Shown in pieces: positions 50,126 to 58,203 of a DNA stretch of 64,000 nt (its first letter is position 1; the number at the start of each line of letters is the position of its first letter). The stretch comes from Actinophytocola sp044466355. GTDB taxonomy: Bacteria; Actinomycetota; Actinomycetes; Mycobacteriales; Pseudonocardiaceae. A model generated the notes under the pieces. The model was not told the origin of the DNA, made no database searches, and saw only the letters and a list, made by a program, of their open reading frames with translations. Location of the stretch: contig NZ_JBITMQ010000008.1 of the NCBI RefSeq assembly GCF_044466355.1, positions 186,001-250,000 of the forward strand, given 5' to 3'. Both the position numbers and the translations under genes were made by a program.

Positions 50126-51194
50126 CAACCGCATCGTCCAGGACGCCGAGCGCGGCGCCGCCGGCCCGTCGCCGCTCGAAGGCGCGGGGATGGCACAGGA
50201 CCTGTTCGACGCCCAGGCCAAGATCCTCAGCGGCGACTGGACCGAGGGCCTGTTCAACCTGGGAAGCGGGCTGCTCGACGCCAGCCGGTTCCGCAACGAG
50301 GACCCGCTGGCGGTCTTGCTCAGCATGGGGTTCGGCTGGCTCATCGAGTACGTCGGCTGGCTCCGCGAACCACTCGACTGGCTGGCGGGCGAACAGCAGG
50401 AACTCGACGTCGTCGCGGGCACGTGGACCGGGATCAGCGACGAGATGAACCAGGCCGCCGACGATCTGGAGAGCGCGTACAAGACCGACGCACAGGGCTG
50501 GCGCGGCTCGGCCGCCGACACGTACCGCTCGTTCTGCACGAGCCGGGTGGAGCTGTACCGGGGCGTCGCGGCGGGCGCGTCCGCGATGTCCGGGCTGATC
50601 ACCATCGGCAAGGTCGTGGTCGCGGTCGTCCGCTCGATCATCCGCAACCTCGTCGCCGACTTCGCGGGCAAGCTCGTCAGCCTGATGTTGCGCTTCCCGC
50701 CACCGACGACCGCGGCCGCCATTCCCGAGGCGGTCAAGTCGGCGACCGGCTTCTGGCCGACGGTCCGCGAATGGCTGGACAAGCTCAAGCGGGTGCTTGG
50801 CAGGGGCGGCGAGATGGCTGACAACCTGCGCAAGCACCTCATGAAAGCGGCCAAGAACCTGAAGGACACCCACAAGCACGCGGCGAGGGTGATGCGGCAG
50901 GGACGGAAGCTGGGAGATGGCCTGCTTCGGCAGGGGGCCGAGTACGCCCGGCACACGTACTACGGCGTGAAGCGTGAGGCAGTCAACGGGCTGGGCGCAT
51001 GGGCGGGTCATGTCGCCGCCAGTGGCATGGGCGAGAAGCTGATCGTCGAGTCCACGAAGGAAGCGGGCAAGTACGTGACCGGCCAGGTCGACAAGGCTCT
51101 CGATCCCGAGACTCGAACAGAGGCACCCGCGCGGCAGGAGAGCTACCTCAACGACGGGCCAGGGCCGCACCGGGTGTCAGGAGAGCTGTCGTGA
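50115..51194 (+). CDS. WXG100-like large type VII secretion target
   Basis: A 359-residue protein. Around residues 95-150 it has a WXG-type helical hairpin with GWRGSAADTYRSF at the turn. A hydrophobic helix near 155-190 and a basic C-terminal region follow. The size and layout suggest an ESX-exported effector or toxin, but no nuclease or ADP-ribosyl motif is recognised in the last 150 residues, and no immunity protein is obvious. It overlaps the EspC-like gene and a 34-residue ORF. Confidence 0.75.
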   Translation: MTSDNRIVQDAERGAAGPSPLEGAGMAQDLFDAQAKILSGDWTEGLFNLGSGLLDASRFRNEDPLAVLLSMGFGWLIEYVGWLREPLDWLAGEQQELDVVAGTWTGISDEMNQAADDLESAYKTDAQGWRGSAADTYRSFCTSRVELYRGVAAGASAMSGLITIGKVVVAVVRSIIRNLVADFAGKLVSLMLRFPPPTTAAAIPEAVKSATGFWPTVREWLDKLKRVLGRGGEMADNLRKHLMKAAKNLKDTHKHAARVMRQGRKLGDGLLRQGAEYARHTYYGVKREAVNGLGAWAGHVAASGMGEKLIVESTKEAGKYVTGQVDKALDPETRTEAPARQESYLNDGPGPHRVSGELS

Positions 51195-51295
51195 CCCGTT
51201 CGTCCAGCAGTACGCCAACGCTGGGGGGCACCGGAAGACGGAACGGACGCGGCTGGTTCACCCCCATCGAGAACACGAAGGGAGACGGTCGCTGA
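51191..51295 (+). CDS. Possible 34-residue linker ORF
   Basis: GTG 51191 overlaps the upstream stop (GTGA) and its TGA overlaps the next ATG (TGATG), so it is perfectly placed in the operon. The product is Ser/Arg/Gly-rich with no recognised domain. It may be a real small peptide or merely a bridge that couples translation. Confidence 0.35.
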   Translation: MTRSSSSTPTLGGTGRRNGRGWFTPIENTKGDGR

Positions 51296-51672
51296 TGGAG
51301 TGGGTTGGGGCGGTCGGGTTTGGCCTGGTGCTGCTCGTCATCATCGCGCTTGCCACGTCAAGAAGGAAGGTGGGATCGCTCAAAGATCCCAACACGCGGC
51401 TCACGACCGCGGAGCTGTCCGAGTCGCAGCGTCTTCTGTGGCAACAGGCCGAGCACGCGATCGCCGCGTACAAGCACGCGCGCGGCGCCGAGGTCGAACC
51501 GGCACGGGCACGCGTGCTCCGCGTCGCCGACGACGCGGAGGTCTGGGTGGGGGTCGTCGAGGGCAAGGGTGCGTCCGAGCGGCAGGTGCTCATGGCGCGG
51601 CTCGCGGCAGAGGAGATCCGGGAGTTCGTGAACGACGCGCTCACCCGTCATCCCGAAGAGCAACAGAACTGA
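51295..51672 (+). CDS. Membrane-anchored protein of the ESX-associated operon
   Basis: A 125-residue protein with one N-terminal membrane helix (residues 4-20) and a helical cytoplasmic part (SQRLLWQQAEHAIAAYKHAR, later VLMARLAAEEIREFV). No catalytic motif. It is coupled by TGATG overlaps at both ends, so it was kept in step with its neighbours. Function unknown. Confidence 0.75.
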   Translation: MEWVGAVGFGLVLLVIIALATSRRKVGSLKDPNTRLTTAELSESQRLLWQQAEHAIAAYKHARGAEVEPARARVLRVADDAEVWVGVVEGKGASERQVLMARLAAEEIREFVNDALTRHPEEQQN

Positions 51673-52054
51673 TGGGCTGGTTCTCCCGCAGCAAGGAAAA
51701 GCCCGTCTACGACACACCGACGTTGGGGAGACGCCGAGTTCGCGGGTCGAGCGCATGGTCGCGCTCACCTCCGCCGAGATCTGGGGGTTCGCCGAGCCCT
51801 TCCTCGTCGCACACGTGCCGACCACTGCCGACGACATGACCGTCCTGCGCCGGAGTCTGTGGGATCGTGCCCACGCGGGGCGCGCGAACCTCGTCGAGGC
51901 GCGTGGCGACCAAGCGGCCCGGGACCGCCTGCGGGCGTTGGCGGATCAGGTCGACGCGGGTGTCGACGCGATGGGCGGCGGAACCGAGGACGACCGGCAG
52001 ACTGCCGGGGAGTTGCGGTGGTTCGTGAACCTGGCGATCGGTCAGCAGGTGTAG
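51672..52054 (+). pseudogene. Helical protein gene broken by a single-base frameshift
   Basis: ATG 51672 (overlapping the previous TGA) starts MGWFSRSKEKPVYDTP, then leaves frame at TTGGGGA (51723-51729). Reading one G twice joins it to a second frame with the continuation ETPSSRVERMVALTSAEIWGF and a helical domain ending at TAG 52054 (about 127 residues in all). Without the shift, frame 0 ends at 51839 in Arg/Ser-rich nonsense. It could be a sequencing error, a real 1-base deletion, or -1 programmed frameshifting. A shorter start at ATG 51755 would give a 99-residue protein. Confidence 0.6.
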
Positions 52055-52998
52055 AGGCTGTTCGGGTGGACGCGTTCGCAGTAGCGGACGTGCAGGTGGT
52101 TGTCGTGGTTGGCGTACTGCGTCGTGAGGCCTTCGCTGATCAGGACCGGGTCGTTGAAGAAGATCAGGCGCACGTGGCCGGGTGCCGCCGCGCGGATGGC
52201 CTCCACCAGCGCACGGGTGGCGGCGCGGTCGTAGGTCGACGACTGCCACGTGATCCGGCTCCCGGTGCACTGGGCGTTGTCCGTGCGGATCGGCCACAGG
52301 TCCACGTCCAGGCCGACCTGGTGGCTGGCGTGGCCGGGGATGGCCCCGCCGTGTTCGAAACCCGCGTCTCCCAACGGGATCTGGCCCTGGCCGGTCGCGG
52401 CGAAGGTGCGGGCGGCCCGTTCGAGCTGTGCGACCGCGGCGGCCGTGGCCCAGTTCGCGGTGCCGTTGCCGTCCGGGTCCTTGTCGCAGAATCCCGCCGC
52501 CATGTCGGGATAGCCGTAGTGCCACACCAGGTTCCGCCACGTCGTCGGGCCGACCACGCCGTCGACGCCGATGCCCGCGTGGGACTGGAAGTCGCGGACC
52601 GCGGTGGTGACCGCCGCGTCGAAGACGCCGTTCACCGGCAGCGACAGCCTGCGTTTCTCGTTCAGTTCGACCTGCAGTGCGCGCACCGCGGGGCCGCTCG
52701 CGCCCTGGCGGATCTGCGGCACCAGCGCCGCCCACGTGACCGGGCCGACGATGCCGTCCACAGCGAGGCCCCTCGCGGACTGGAACGCGCGGATCGCCGT
52801 GGTCGTGGCGGGGCCGAGGACGCCGTCGGCCGTGACCGTGTGGCCGTGGTGGGTCAGCAGGTGCTGGATCGCGAGCACGTCCACGCCGCGGTTGCCGGAG
52901 CTCTGCGTGTGGAAGAAGGCGTTGGCATAGGCGTGGGCCGGGACGCCGGAACAGAACACGGCGAGCGCGGCGAACAGGGTGACGAGGACTCGACGCAC
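52042..52998 (-). CDS. Secreted murein endopeptidase-like protein with two peptidoglycan-binding domains
   Basis: A 318-residue exported protein. After a signal peptide ending AHA there are two PG_binding_1 domains (DVLAIQHLLTHHG, then GPAVRALQVELN, each with DG-VVGP-TW) and a C-terminal MepA/LAS-type peptidase with GHASHQVGLDVDLW and NHDNHLHVRYC, giving the zinc His/Asp ligands. It would cut peptidoglycan peptide bonds outside the cell. GTG 52998 lies 8 nt after TACAGT. Its end overlaps the frameshifted gene's stop by 13 bp. Confidence 0.9.
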   Translation of the reverse strand: MRRVLVTLFAALAVFCSGVPAHAYANAFFHTQSSGNRGVDVLAIQHLLTHHGHTVTADGVLGPATTTAIRAFQSARGLAVDGIVGPVTWAALVPQIRQGASGPAVRALQVELNEKRRLSLPVNGVFDAAVTTAVRDFQSHAGIGVDGVVGPTTWRNLVWHYGYPDMAAGFCDKDPDGNGTANWATAAAVAQLERAARTFAATGQGQIPLGDAGFEHGGAIPGHASHQVGLDVDLWPIRTDNAQCTGSRITWQSSTYDRAATRALVEAIRAAAPGHVRLIFFNDPVLISEGLTTQYANHDNHLHVRYCERVHPNSLYTC

Positions 52999-53053
52999 AG
53001 TCACAAACTGTAACGAGTTCTCGTCAATGTTCCACGAGGTAACATTCCCAGTT

Positions 53054-53446
53054 ATGGTGCCCGTCGGCAACCTGGTCCTGCTGGTGGTCGTGGTGATCGC
53101 CCCGACGCTGCTGTTCTGGGTGCTGCTGCGGGTGCCGAAGACCGTCGACGCCGTCGGCGCCTACCTGCGCAGGCGCCGCCACGGACCGGAACCCGCCCGT
53201 CCGCCCGTCGAACGGCTCGCCGCCGACCTGCGCCGCGTGCACCGGACTCTCGCCGACTTCCCGCCCGGCACGCCGGCCGTCCGCCGCCGCGCCGCCCGGG
53301 ACGCCTACGACGCGCTGCTCGTCCAGGCTTGCGCGGCACTCGACGTGCCCCACCGGCTCGACACCGTGGGCGAGGGGATGGACCGCGAGGTCGAACGGCT
53401 CCGCGTCGAGGAAGCCCTGCGGTCGGCCGGAATCCGCGTCACCTGA
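53054..53446 (+). CDS. Single-pass membrane protein, unknown
   Basis: A 130-residue protein with an N-terminal membrane helix (residues 6-25) and a basic, helical cytoplasmic tail (RRVHRTLADFPPG, RRAARDAYDALLVQA). I do not recognise its family with certainty; similar proteins are widespread in actinomycetes. ATG 53054 is 8 nt after TAACAT (53040-53045). It overlaps the sirtuin gene's end by 8 bases, convergently. Confidence 0.75.
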   Translation: MVPVGNLVLLVVVVIAPTLLFWVLLRVPKTVDAVGAYLRRRRHGPEPARPPVERLAADLRRVHRTLADFPPGTPAVRRRAARDAYDALLVQACAALDVPHRLDTVGEGMDREVERLRVEEALRSAGIRVT

Positions 53447-54188
53447 TCAGCGCGGGCAGCACCTCGCCGAGCGGGTCGCGGAGCACGATGGTCGCCAGGT
53501 CGTCGTACGGGGTCTCCGACGCGTTGCAGATCACGACGGTCGTGCCCGCCTGTGCCGCGAGACCCACGAGCCCGGCCGCCGGCTGCACGGACAGCGAGCT
53601 GCCGACGGCGAGCATCAGGTCGCTCGACAGCACGGCGTCCCGGGCCGCCATGAGCACGTCGGTGTCGAGCGGCTGACCGAACGAGATCGTCGCCGACTTG
53701 AGGATGCCGCCGCACACGCGGCACGACGGGTCCGCCGTGCCCTCCGCGACACGTTCGAGTGCCTCGGCCATCGGCCGGCGCTCGTTGCACTGCAGGCACA
53801 CGGTTTCGCGCATCGAGCCGTGCAGCTCCAGCACCGACGTCGAACCGGCGCGCTGGTGCAGCCCGTCGATGTTCTGCGTCACCACCGACACCAGCCGCCC
53901 GGCCTTCTCCAGCTTCACCAGCGCCCGGTGTGCGTCGTTCGGTTCCGCCCGCCACACCGGGTGGGCGAGCCGCGCCTGCCACGACGCGCGGCGCACCTCG
54001 GGGTCCTCGACGTAGGCCTGGAAGCTCGACAGGCGCTCGGCCTTCGGATCCTTCGTCCACAACCCGTTGGGGCCGCGGAAGTCCGGGATCCCCGAGTCGG
54101 TGGAGACACCGGCGCCGGACAGCACGGTGATCCGCGCCGCCGCCGACACCACCGCGACGCCGTCGCCCAGTTCGTCCGGCTCCCTCAC
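53439..54188 (-). CDS. Sir2-family NAD-dependent protein deacylase
   Basis: A 249-residue sirtuin: GAGVSTDSGIPDFRG (NAD site), TQNIDGLHQRAG, catalytic His in ELHGSM, two CxxC pairs (CLQC, CRVC) for zinc, and GSSLSVQPAAG. It removes acetyl or acyl groups from lysines using NAD and may regulate acetyl-CoA synthetase or DNA-binding proteins. GTG 54188 follows GGAGG by 6 nt. Neither neighbour suggests a specific target. Confidence 0.95.
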   Translation of the reverse strand: MREPDELGDGVAVVSAAARITVLSGAGVSTDSGIPDFRGPNGLWTKDPKAERLSSFQAYVEDPEVRRASWQARLAHPVWRAEPNDAHRALVKLEKAGRLVSVVTQNIDGLHQRAGSTSVLELHGSMRETVCLQCNERRPMAEALERVAEGTADPSCRVCGGILKSATISFGQPLDTDVLMAARDAVLSSDLMLAVGSSLSVQPAAGLVGLAAQAGTTVVICNASETPYDDLATIVLRDPLGEVLPALIR

Positions 54189-54273
54189 CAGCTGCCTCCT
54201 CTGCCACCGCCCCTGCCGGATTACCTCCCCGAGTATCCGCTCGCCGGGCGAGTCGACGAACCCGCGGCGCGTG

Positions 54274-55281
54274 TCAGCGACCGGCCGTCCACTCCAGCAG
54301 GCGTTCCGCGGGCCACGTGTTGATCACCCGATCGGGTGAAATTCCGCATTCCTCGGCTCGTTCGCAGCCGTACGGCAGCCAGTCCAGCTGGCCCGGCGCG
54401 TGCGCGTCGCTGTCGATCGAGAACACGCAGCCGATCTCGTGGGCGAGGCTCAGCAGCCGCCGCGGCGGGTCGAGCCGGTCCGGGCGGGAGTTGATCTCCA
54501 CTGCGACGCCGTTGACCTGGCACGACGCGAACACGGCCGCGGCGTCGAACTCCGACTCCGGCCGCTGCCTGCCCTTCACCCGCCTGCCTGTGCAGTGGCC
54601 GAGGATGTCCAGGTGCGGGTTGGCGATCGCGGCCAGCATGCGGTCGGTCATCTCGTCGTGGGGCATCCGCAGCTTCGAGTGCACGCTGCCGACCACGACG
54701 TCCAGGCGGGCCAGCAGCTCCGGCAGCTGGTCGAGGGCGCCGTCGTCGAGGATGTCGACCTCGATGCCGGTCAGGATGCGGAACGGCGCCAGCTCCACGT
54801 TGAGCGCCGCCACCACGTCCAACTGCTCACGCAACCGATCGGCGCTCAAGCCGTTCGCGACCGTGAGTCGAGGGGAGTGGTCCGTCAGGACCATCCAGTC
54901 ATGCCCCAGAAGGATGGCGGCTTCCGCCATTTCCCTGATCGGGCTACCGCCGTCCGACCAGTCCGAGTGGGTGTGGCAGTCACCTCTCAGCTCGGCGCGC
55001 ATGGCCTCGCCGCCCGCCACCGGCGCCAGCCCGCCCGCGAGGAGTCGCTGCAGGTAGGTGGGTGCTTCACCCCGTGCGGCCTCGGTGATGACGGCCGCCG
55101 TGGTCCTGCCGATGGAGGGCAGCGCGGTCAACGTCCCCGCACGCAGGCGCTCGGCCAGTTCGCCGTCGGGCAGCCCGGCGACCACGGCGGCGGCCCGCCG
55201 GAACGCCTGCACCTTGTGGGTCGGCTCGGCGGCGCGCTCCAGCAGGAACGCGATCTGGCGCAGCGCTGTGGCCGGTTCCAC
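54274..55281 (-). CDS. PHP-domain phosphoesterase with helix-hairpin-helix region
   Basis: A 335-residue protein: N-terminal PolX-like HhH segment (LPSIGRTTAAVITEAARG) and a PHP domain with CHTHSDWSDGG, TDHSPR, GIEVDI, GSVHSKLRM, EINSRP and DSDAHAP, giving the metal ligands. It lacks the polymerase nucleotidyltransferase core, so it looks like the C-terminal half of PolX acting alone as a phosphoesterase or exonuclease. DNA end-processing is likely. It diverges from the DUF3040 gene. Confidence 0.88.
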   Translation of the reverse strand: MEPATALRQIAFLLERAAEPTHKVQAFRRAAAVVAGLPDGELAERLRAGTLTALPSIGRTTAAVITEAARGEAPTYLQRLLAGGLAPVAGGEAMRAELRGDCHTHSDWSDGGSPIREMAEAAILLGHDWMVLTDHSPRLTVANGLSADRLREQLDVVAALNVELAPFRILTGIEVDILDDGALDQLPELLARLDVVVGSVHSKLRMPHDEMTDRMLAAIANPHLDILGHCTGRRVKGRQRPESEFDAAAVFASCQVNGVAVEINSRPDRLDPPRRLLSLAHEIGCVFSIDSDAHAPGQLDWLPYGCERAEECGISPDRVINTWPAERLLEWTAGR

Positions 55282-55498
55282 TCAACCCACCCGGGCGGGG
55301 CCGTCGGCGCTCGTGACAGACTCGGGAGTGGCCGGGTTTTGCTGATGCATACGACCATGATTCCGGATCGGGTAGTCGCGGAGCCTCGCGGCTCGTATCC
55401 TGGAGGTGACGTCCCCACCGTGGGGCGCCCGCCGGGTCCGGCGGCCAAAGACCCGTGATCGCCCGGCGCTCGCGACCGCTGTGCCGGAGGAGGAACGA

Positions 55499-55903
55499 AT
55501 GCCACTCTCCGAGCACGAGCAGCGACTGCTCGACCAGATTGAGCGTGCGCTTTACGCCGAGGATCCCAAGTTCGCATCCAGCGTGCGGGGCGCGCGGCTG
55601 CGTCGCCCGTCACGGCGTCGACGCCTGCAGGGCATCGCGCTGTTCGTGCTGGGTGTCGCGCTCCTGGTCCTCGGAGTCATCCTGCCGCTGAAGCCTGGCG
55701 GTGTCCCGGTAGTCAGCCTGCTCGGCTTCCTGGTCATGTTCTTCGGTGCGCTGCTCACGCTCTCCGCCATGCGAAATGGTGCCGGGGAGAGCGAGGAGGG
55801 CGCCGAAGGCGGTGGTGGCGGAGGTGCGCCGAAGGCGCGCCGAAGCTCATTCTCGCAACGTATGGAGGACCGCTTCCGTAAGCGGTTCGAAGACGGACCG
55901 TAA
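55499..55903 (+). CDS. DUF3040 membrane protein
   Basis: A 134-residue protein of the actinobacterial DUF3040 family. LSEHEQRLLDQIERALYAEDPKFA is the hallmark (split here as LSEHEQRLLDQIE and ALYAEDPKFA), followed by two membrane helices (about 48-64 and 70-90) and a Gly/Arg tail. It is usually found near mraZ and the division cluster; function unknown. GGAGGAACGA precedes the ATG. Upstream 217 bp contain GC-rich hairpins but no other gene. Confidence 0.92.
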   Translation: MPLSEHEQRLLDQIERALYAEDPKFASSVRGARLRRPSRRRRLQGIALFVLGVALLVLGVILPLKPGGVPVVSLLGFLVMFFGALLTLSAMRNGAGESEEGAEGGGGGGAPKARRSSFSQRMEDRFRKRFEDGP

Positions 55904-55923
55904 CCGAAAAATGTCCGGATCGT

Positions 55924-55956
55924 CGGGTGTTCACCGTGACACCCGGCGACCTTTTC
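55924..55956 (+). terminator. Intrinsic terminator after DUF3040 gene
   Basis: CGGGTGT (55924-55930) pairs with ACACCCG (55939-55945), and CTTTTC follows at 55951-55956. It lies 20 bp after the DUF3040 stop, in the 146-bp gap before the aldehyde dehydrogenase gene. Confidence 0.65.
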
Positions 55957-56049
55957 GTGCGTGACCTCCGACGCACCTTCGATGACTTCTCGAAGCCTGC
56001 CAGTCACCATCGGCCAAGGGGCTCGTCGTCTCAGCGATGGAGGTAGGCC

Positions 56050-57612
56050 GTGGCTTTGCGCATCCCGGAGCACGCACAGTGGTCGCGACTGGCGGAACGG
56101 GTCGCCCAGGTGGCGCCCGACGGGTTCGCCGGTGACCGGCTGAGGAACCTGTACGAGGGACGCTGGCAGGACGGTGGCGAGCGATCACCGATGGTCTCGC
56201 CGGTCGACCAGTCCACGATCGGGCAGCTGTCCAAGATCGACGAGCCGGTCGCGCTGAAGGCGGTCGCGGCCTCGCACCAGCAGCACCGCGACTGGGCCGA
56301 GGTGCCGCTCGCCGAGCGCAAGGCACGGGTGACCGCCGCCGTCGACGCGATGACCGACGCTCGCGACGACCTGGCGCTGCTGCTCGCGTGGGAGATCGGC
56401 AAGCCGTGGAAGCTCGCGTGCGCCGATGTCGACCGCGCACTCGACGGCGTCCGCTGGTACCTGGAGAACGTCGACGCCATGCTCGCCACCGACGCGCACG
56501 GCCGTCCGTTCGAGCGGACCCCGCTGCCCGGCCCGGTGTCGAACATCGCGAGCTGGAACTACCCGATGTCGGTGCTGGTGCACGCCGAGCTGGTGCAGCT
56601 GCTCGCGGGCAACGCGGTGGTCGCGAAGACCCCGACGCAGGGCGGCGCGGTGTGCCTCACCGTCGCGCACGCGCTCATGAACGACGCGGGTCTGCCGGTC
56701 ACGCTGCTCTCCGGTGACGGCTCGAAGCTGTCCGGCGCGCTGGTGCGGTCGATGGAGATCGGCGCGCTCGCGTTCGTCGGCGGCCGCGACAACGGCGGTA
56801 AGGTCGCCGCGCAGCTCGTCGACACCGGCAAGCGGCACATGCTCGAGCAGGAAGGCCTCAACTGCTGGGGCATCTGGGAGTTCTCCGACTGGGACGGCCT
56901 CGCCGCGCACCTGAAGAAGGGCTTCGAGTACGCCAAGCAGCGGTGCACCGCCTACCCGAGGTTCGTGGTGCAGCGCGACCTGGTCGACTCGTTCCTGGCG
57001 ACGTACCTGCCGGTGGTGCAGTCGATCAAGTTCGGCCACCCGCTCGCGGTCGACGAGTCCGGTGACCTGCCCGTGCTCGACTTCGGCCCGATGATCTCCG
57101 CCACCAAGGCGCGGGACCTCGCGAAGCGGGTCGACGAGGCGCTGCACCACGGCGCCGTGCCGCTCTACCGGGGTTCGCTCGACCAGGGCAGGTTCCTGCC
57201 AGGTCAGGACACGTCCGCGTACGTCGCGCCGACCACGCTGCTCGCCCCGCCCGGCGCGGCGCGGCTCATGCACGAGGAGCCGTTCGGCCCGGTCGACACC
57301 ATCGTCGTGGTGGACACGAAGGCGGAGCTGCTGGCGCAGATGAACGCGTCCAACGGCGCGCTCGTCGCGACCATCGCCTGCGACGACGAGGAGCTGGCCG
57401 GCGAGCTGGCCGAGCACGTGCAGGCGTTCAAGGTCGGCGTGAACAAGCCCCGTTCCCGTGGCGACCGCGAGGAGCCGTTCGGCGGCCGCGGCGGTTCGTG
57501 GAAGGGCGCGTTCGTCGGCGGCGAGCACCTGGTGCACGCGGTCACGCAGGGCCCGGCCGACGAGCTGCTGTACGGCAACTTCCCCGACTACAACCGCTAT
57601 CCGGCGGTCTAG
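56050..57612 (+). CDS. Aldehyde dehydrogenase family protein
   Basis: A 520-residue NAD(P)-dependent dehydrogenase. Catalytic Cys299 lies in KQRCTAYPRFV and the general base is in LEQEGLN (Glu266/268); SNIASWNYPM is the usual NWNYP-type segment and HEEPFGPV the late motif. It oxidises an aldehyde to an acid; substrate not evident. GGAGG precedes GTG 56050. Its stop shares CTAG (57609-57612) with the convergent cupin regulator. Confidence 0.92.
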   Translation: MALRIPEHAQWSRLAERVAQVAPDGFAGDRLRNLYEGRWQDGGERSPMVSPVDQSTIGQLSKIDEPVALKAVAASHQQHRDWAEVPLAERKARVTAAVDAMTDARDDLALLLAWEIGKPWKLACADVDRALDGVRWYLENVDAMLATDAHGRPFERTPLPGPVSNIASWNYPMSVLVHAELVQLLAGNAVVAKTPTQGGAVCLTVAHALMNDAGLPVTLLSGDGSKLSGALVRSMEIGALAFVGGRDNGGKVAAQLVDTGKRHMLEQEGLNCWGIWEFSDWDGLAAHLKKGFEYAKQRCTAYPRFVVQRDLVDSFLATYLPVVQSIKFGHPLAVDESGDLPVLDFGPMISATKARDLAKRVDEALHHGAVPLYRGSLDQGRFLPGQDTSAYVAPTTLLAPPGAARLMHEEPFGPVDTIVVVDTKAELLAQMNASNGALVATIACDDEELAGELAEHVQAFKVGVNKPRSRGDREEPFGGRGGSWKGAFVGGEHLVHAVTQGPADELLYGNFPDYNRYPAV

Positions 57613-58163
57613 CGCCTGCCCAGCACCACGAGGTACCGGCACGGCGCGTCGCTCCTGTTGACGTACGCGCAGGGTTGTGGCGCGCCGAGCTGGAGGCAGT
57701 CGCCGGGGCCGAGGTGGTGCTCGACGTCACCCTCGCGGAAGACCAGGTGTCCGGCGAGGACCCAGATCTGGTGGTGCGCCAGCGCGTACGACTCGGCGGG
57801 CTGGGCGACCTCGGCTCCGGCGGACAGCTCGACCTCGACCAGTTCGAGCGGCCCGCCGGCCACGGGGGAGACCGCGCGCCGGACGTAGCCGGTCTCCGGG
57901 TCGGTCCACGTCGGCTGGTCGTCCTTCCTGGCCAGCCGTTTCCGGTCCTGCTCGGCACGTGCGACCAGCTCCGACAGCGTCATGCCGAGCGCGGCGGCGA
58001 GGCGCGACAGCAGCACGGCGGTCGGCTGGGTCTCGCCCCGCTCGATCTTGCTGATCATGGCCCGGGAGACGCCGGAGCGGTCGGCCAGCGCGCCGCCGGA
58101 CAGGCCCCGTGACTGGCGGGCCTCCTGCAGTGTGGTGGCTATCGCAGTGCTGAGGTCGGTCAC
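57609..58163 (-). CDS. XRE-cupin transcriptional regulator
   Basis: A 184-residue regulator: N-terminal helix-turn-helix (LQEARQSRGLSGGALADRSG, MISKIERGETQPT) and a C-terminal cupin (HHQIWVLAGHLVF, LGPGDCLQLGA) that likely binds a small molecule. GTG 58163 is chosen because TATCGT lies exactly 7 nt upstream; the longer ATG 58205 would overlap the divergent gene's start. It probably controls the acetyltransferase through the palindrome between them. Confidence 0.9.
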   Translation of the reverse strand: MTDLSTAIATTLQEARQSRGLSGGALADRSGVSRAMISKIERGETQPTAVLLSRLAAALGMTLSELVARAEQDRKRLARKDDQPTWTDPETGYVRRAVSPVAGGPLELVEVELSAGAEVAQPAESYALAHHQIWVLAGHLVFREGDVEHHLGPGDCLQLGAPQPCAYVNRSDAPCRYLVVLGRR

Positions 58164-58203
58164 GGCATTCACGATAGTGGACGCTTTGTCTACTATCGTC
58201 GAC
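58161..58203. promoter_or_regulatory. Divergent leaderless promoters with shared palindromic operator
   Basis: ACGATAGT (58171-58178) and ACTATCGT (58192-58199) are a perfect 8-bp inverted repeat. Rightward -35 TTCACG (58168-58173) and -10 TACTAT (58191-58196) are 17 nt apart, with the ATG 7 nt later. Leftward -10 TATCGT (58171-58176) is 7 nt from GTG 58163. The operator covers both -10 boxes, so one protein can shut both genes. Confidence 0.75.
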
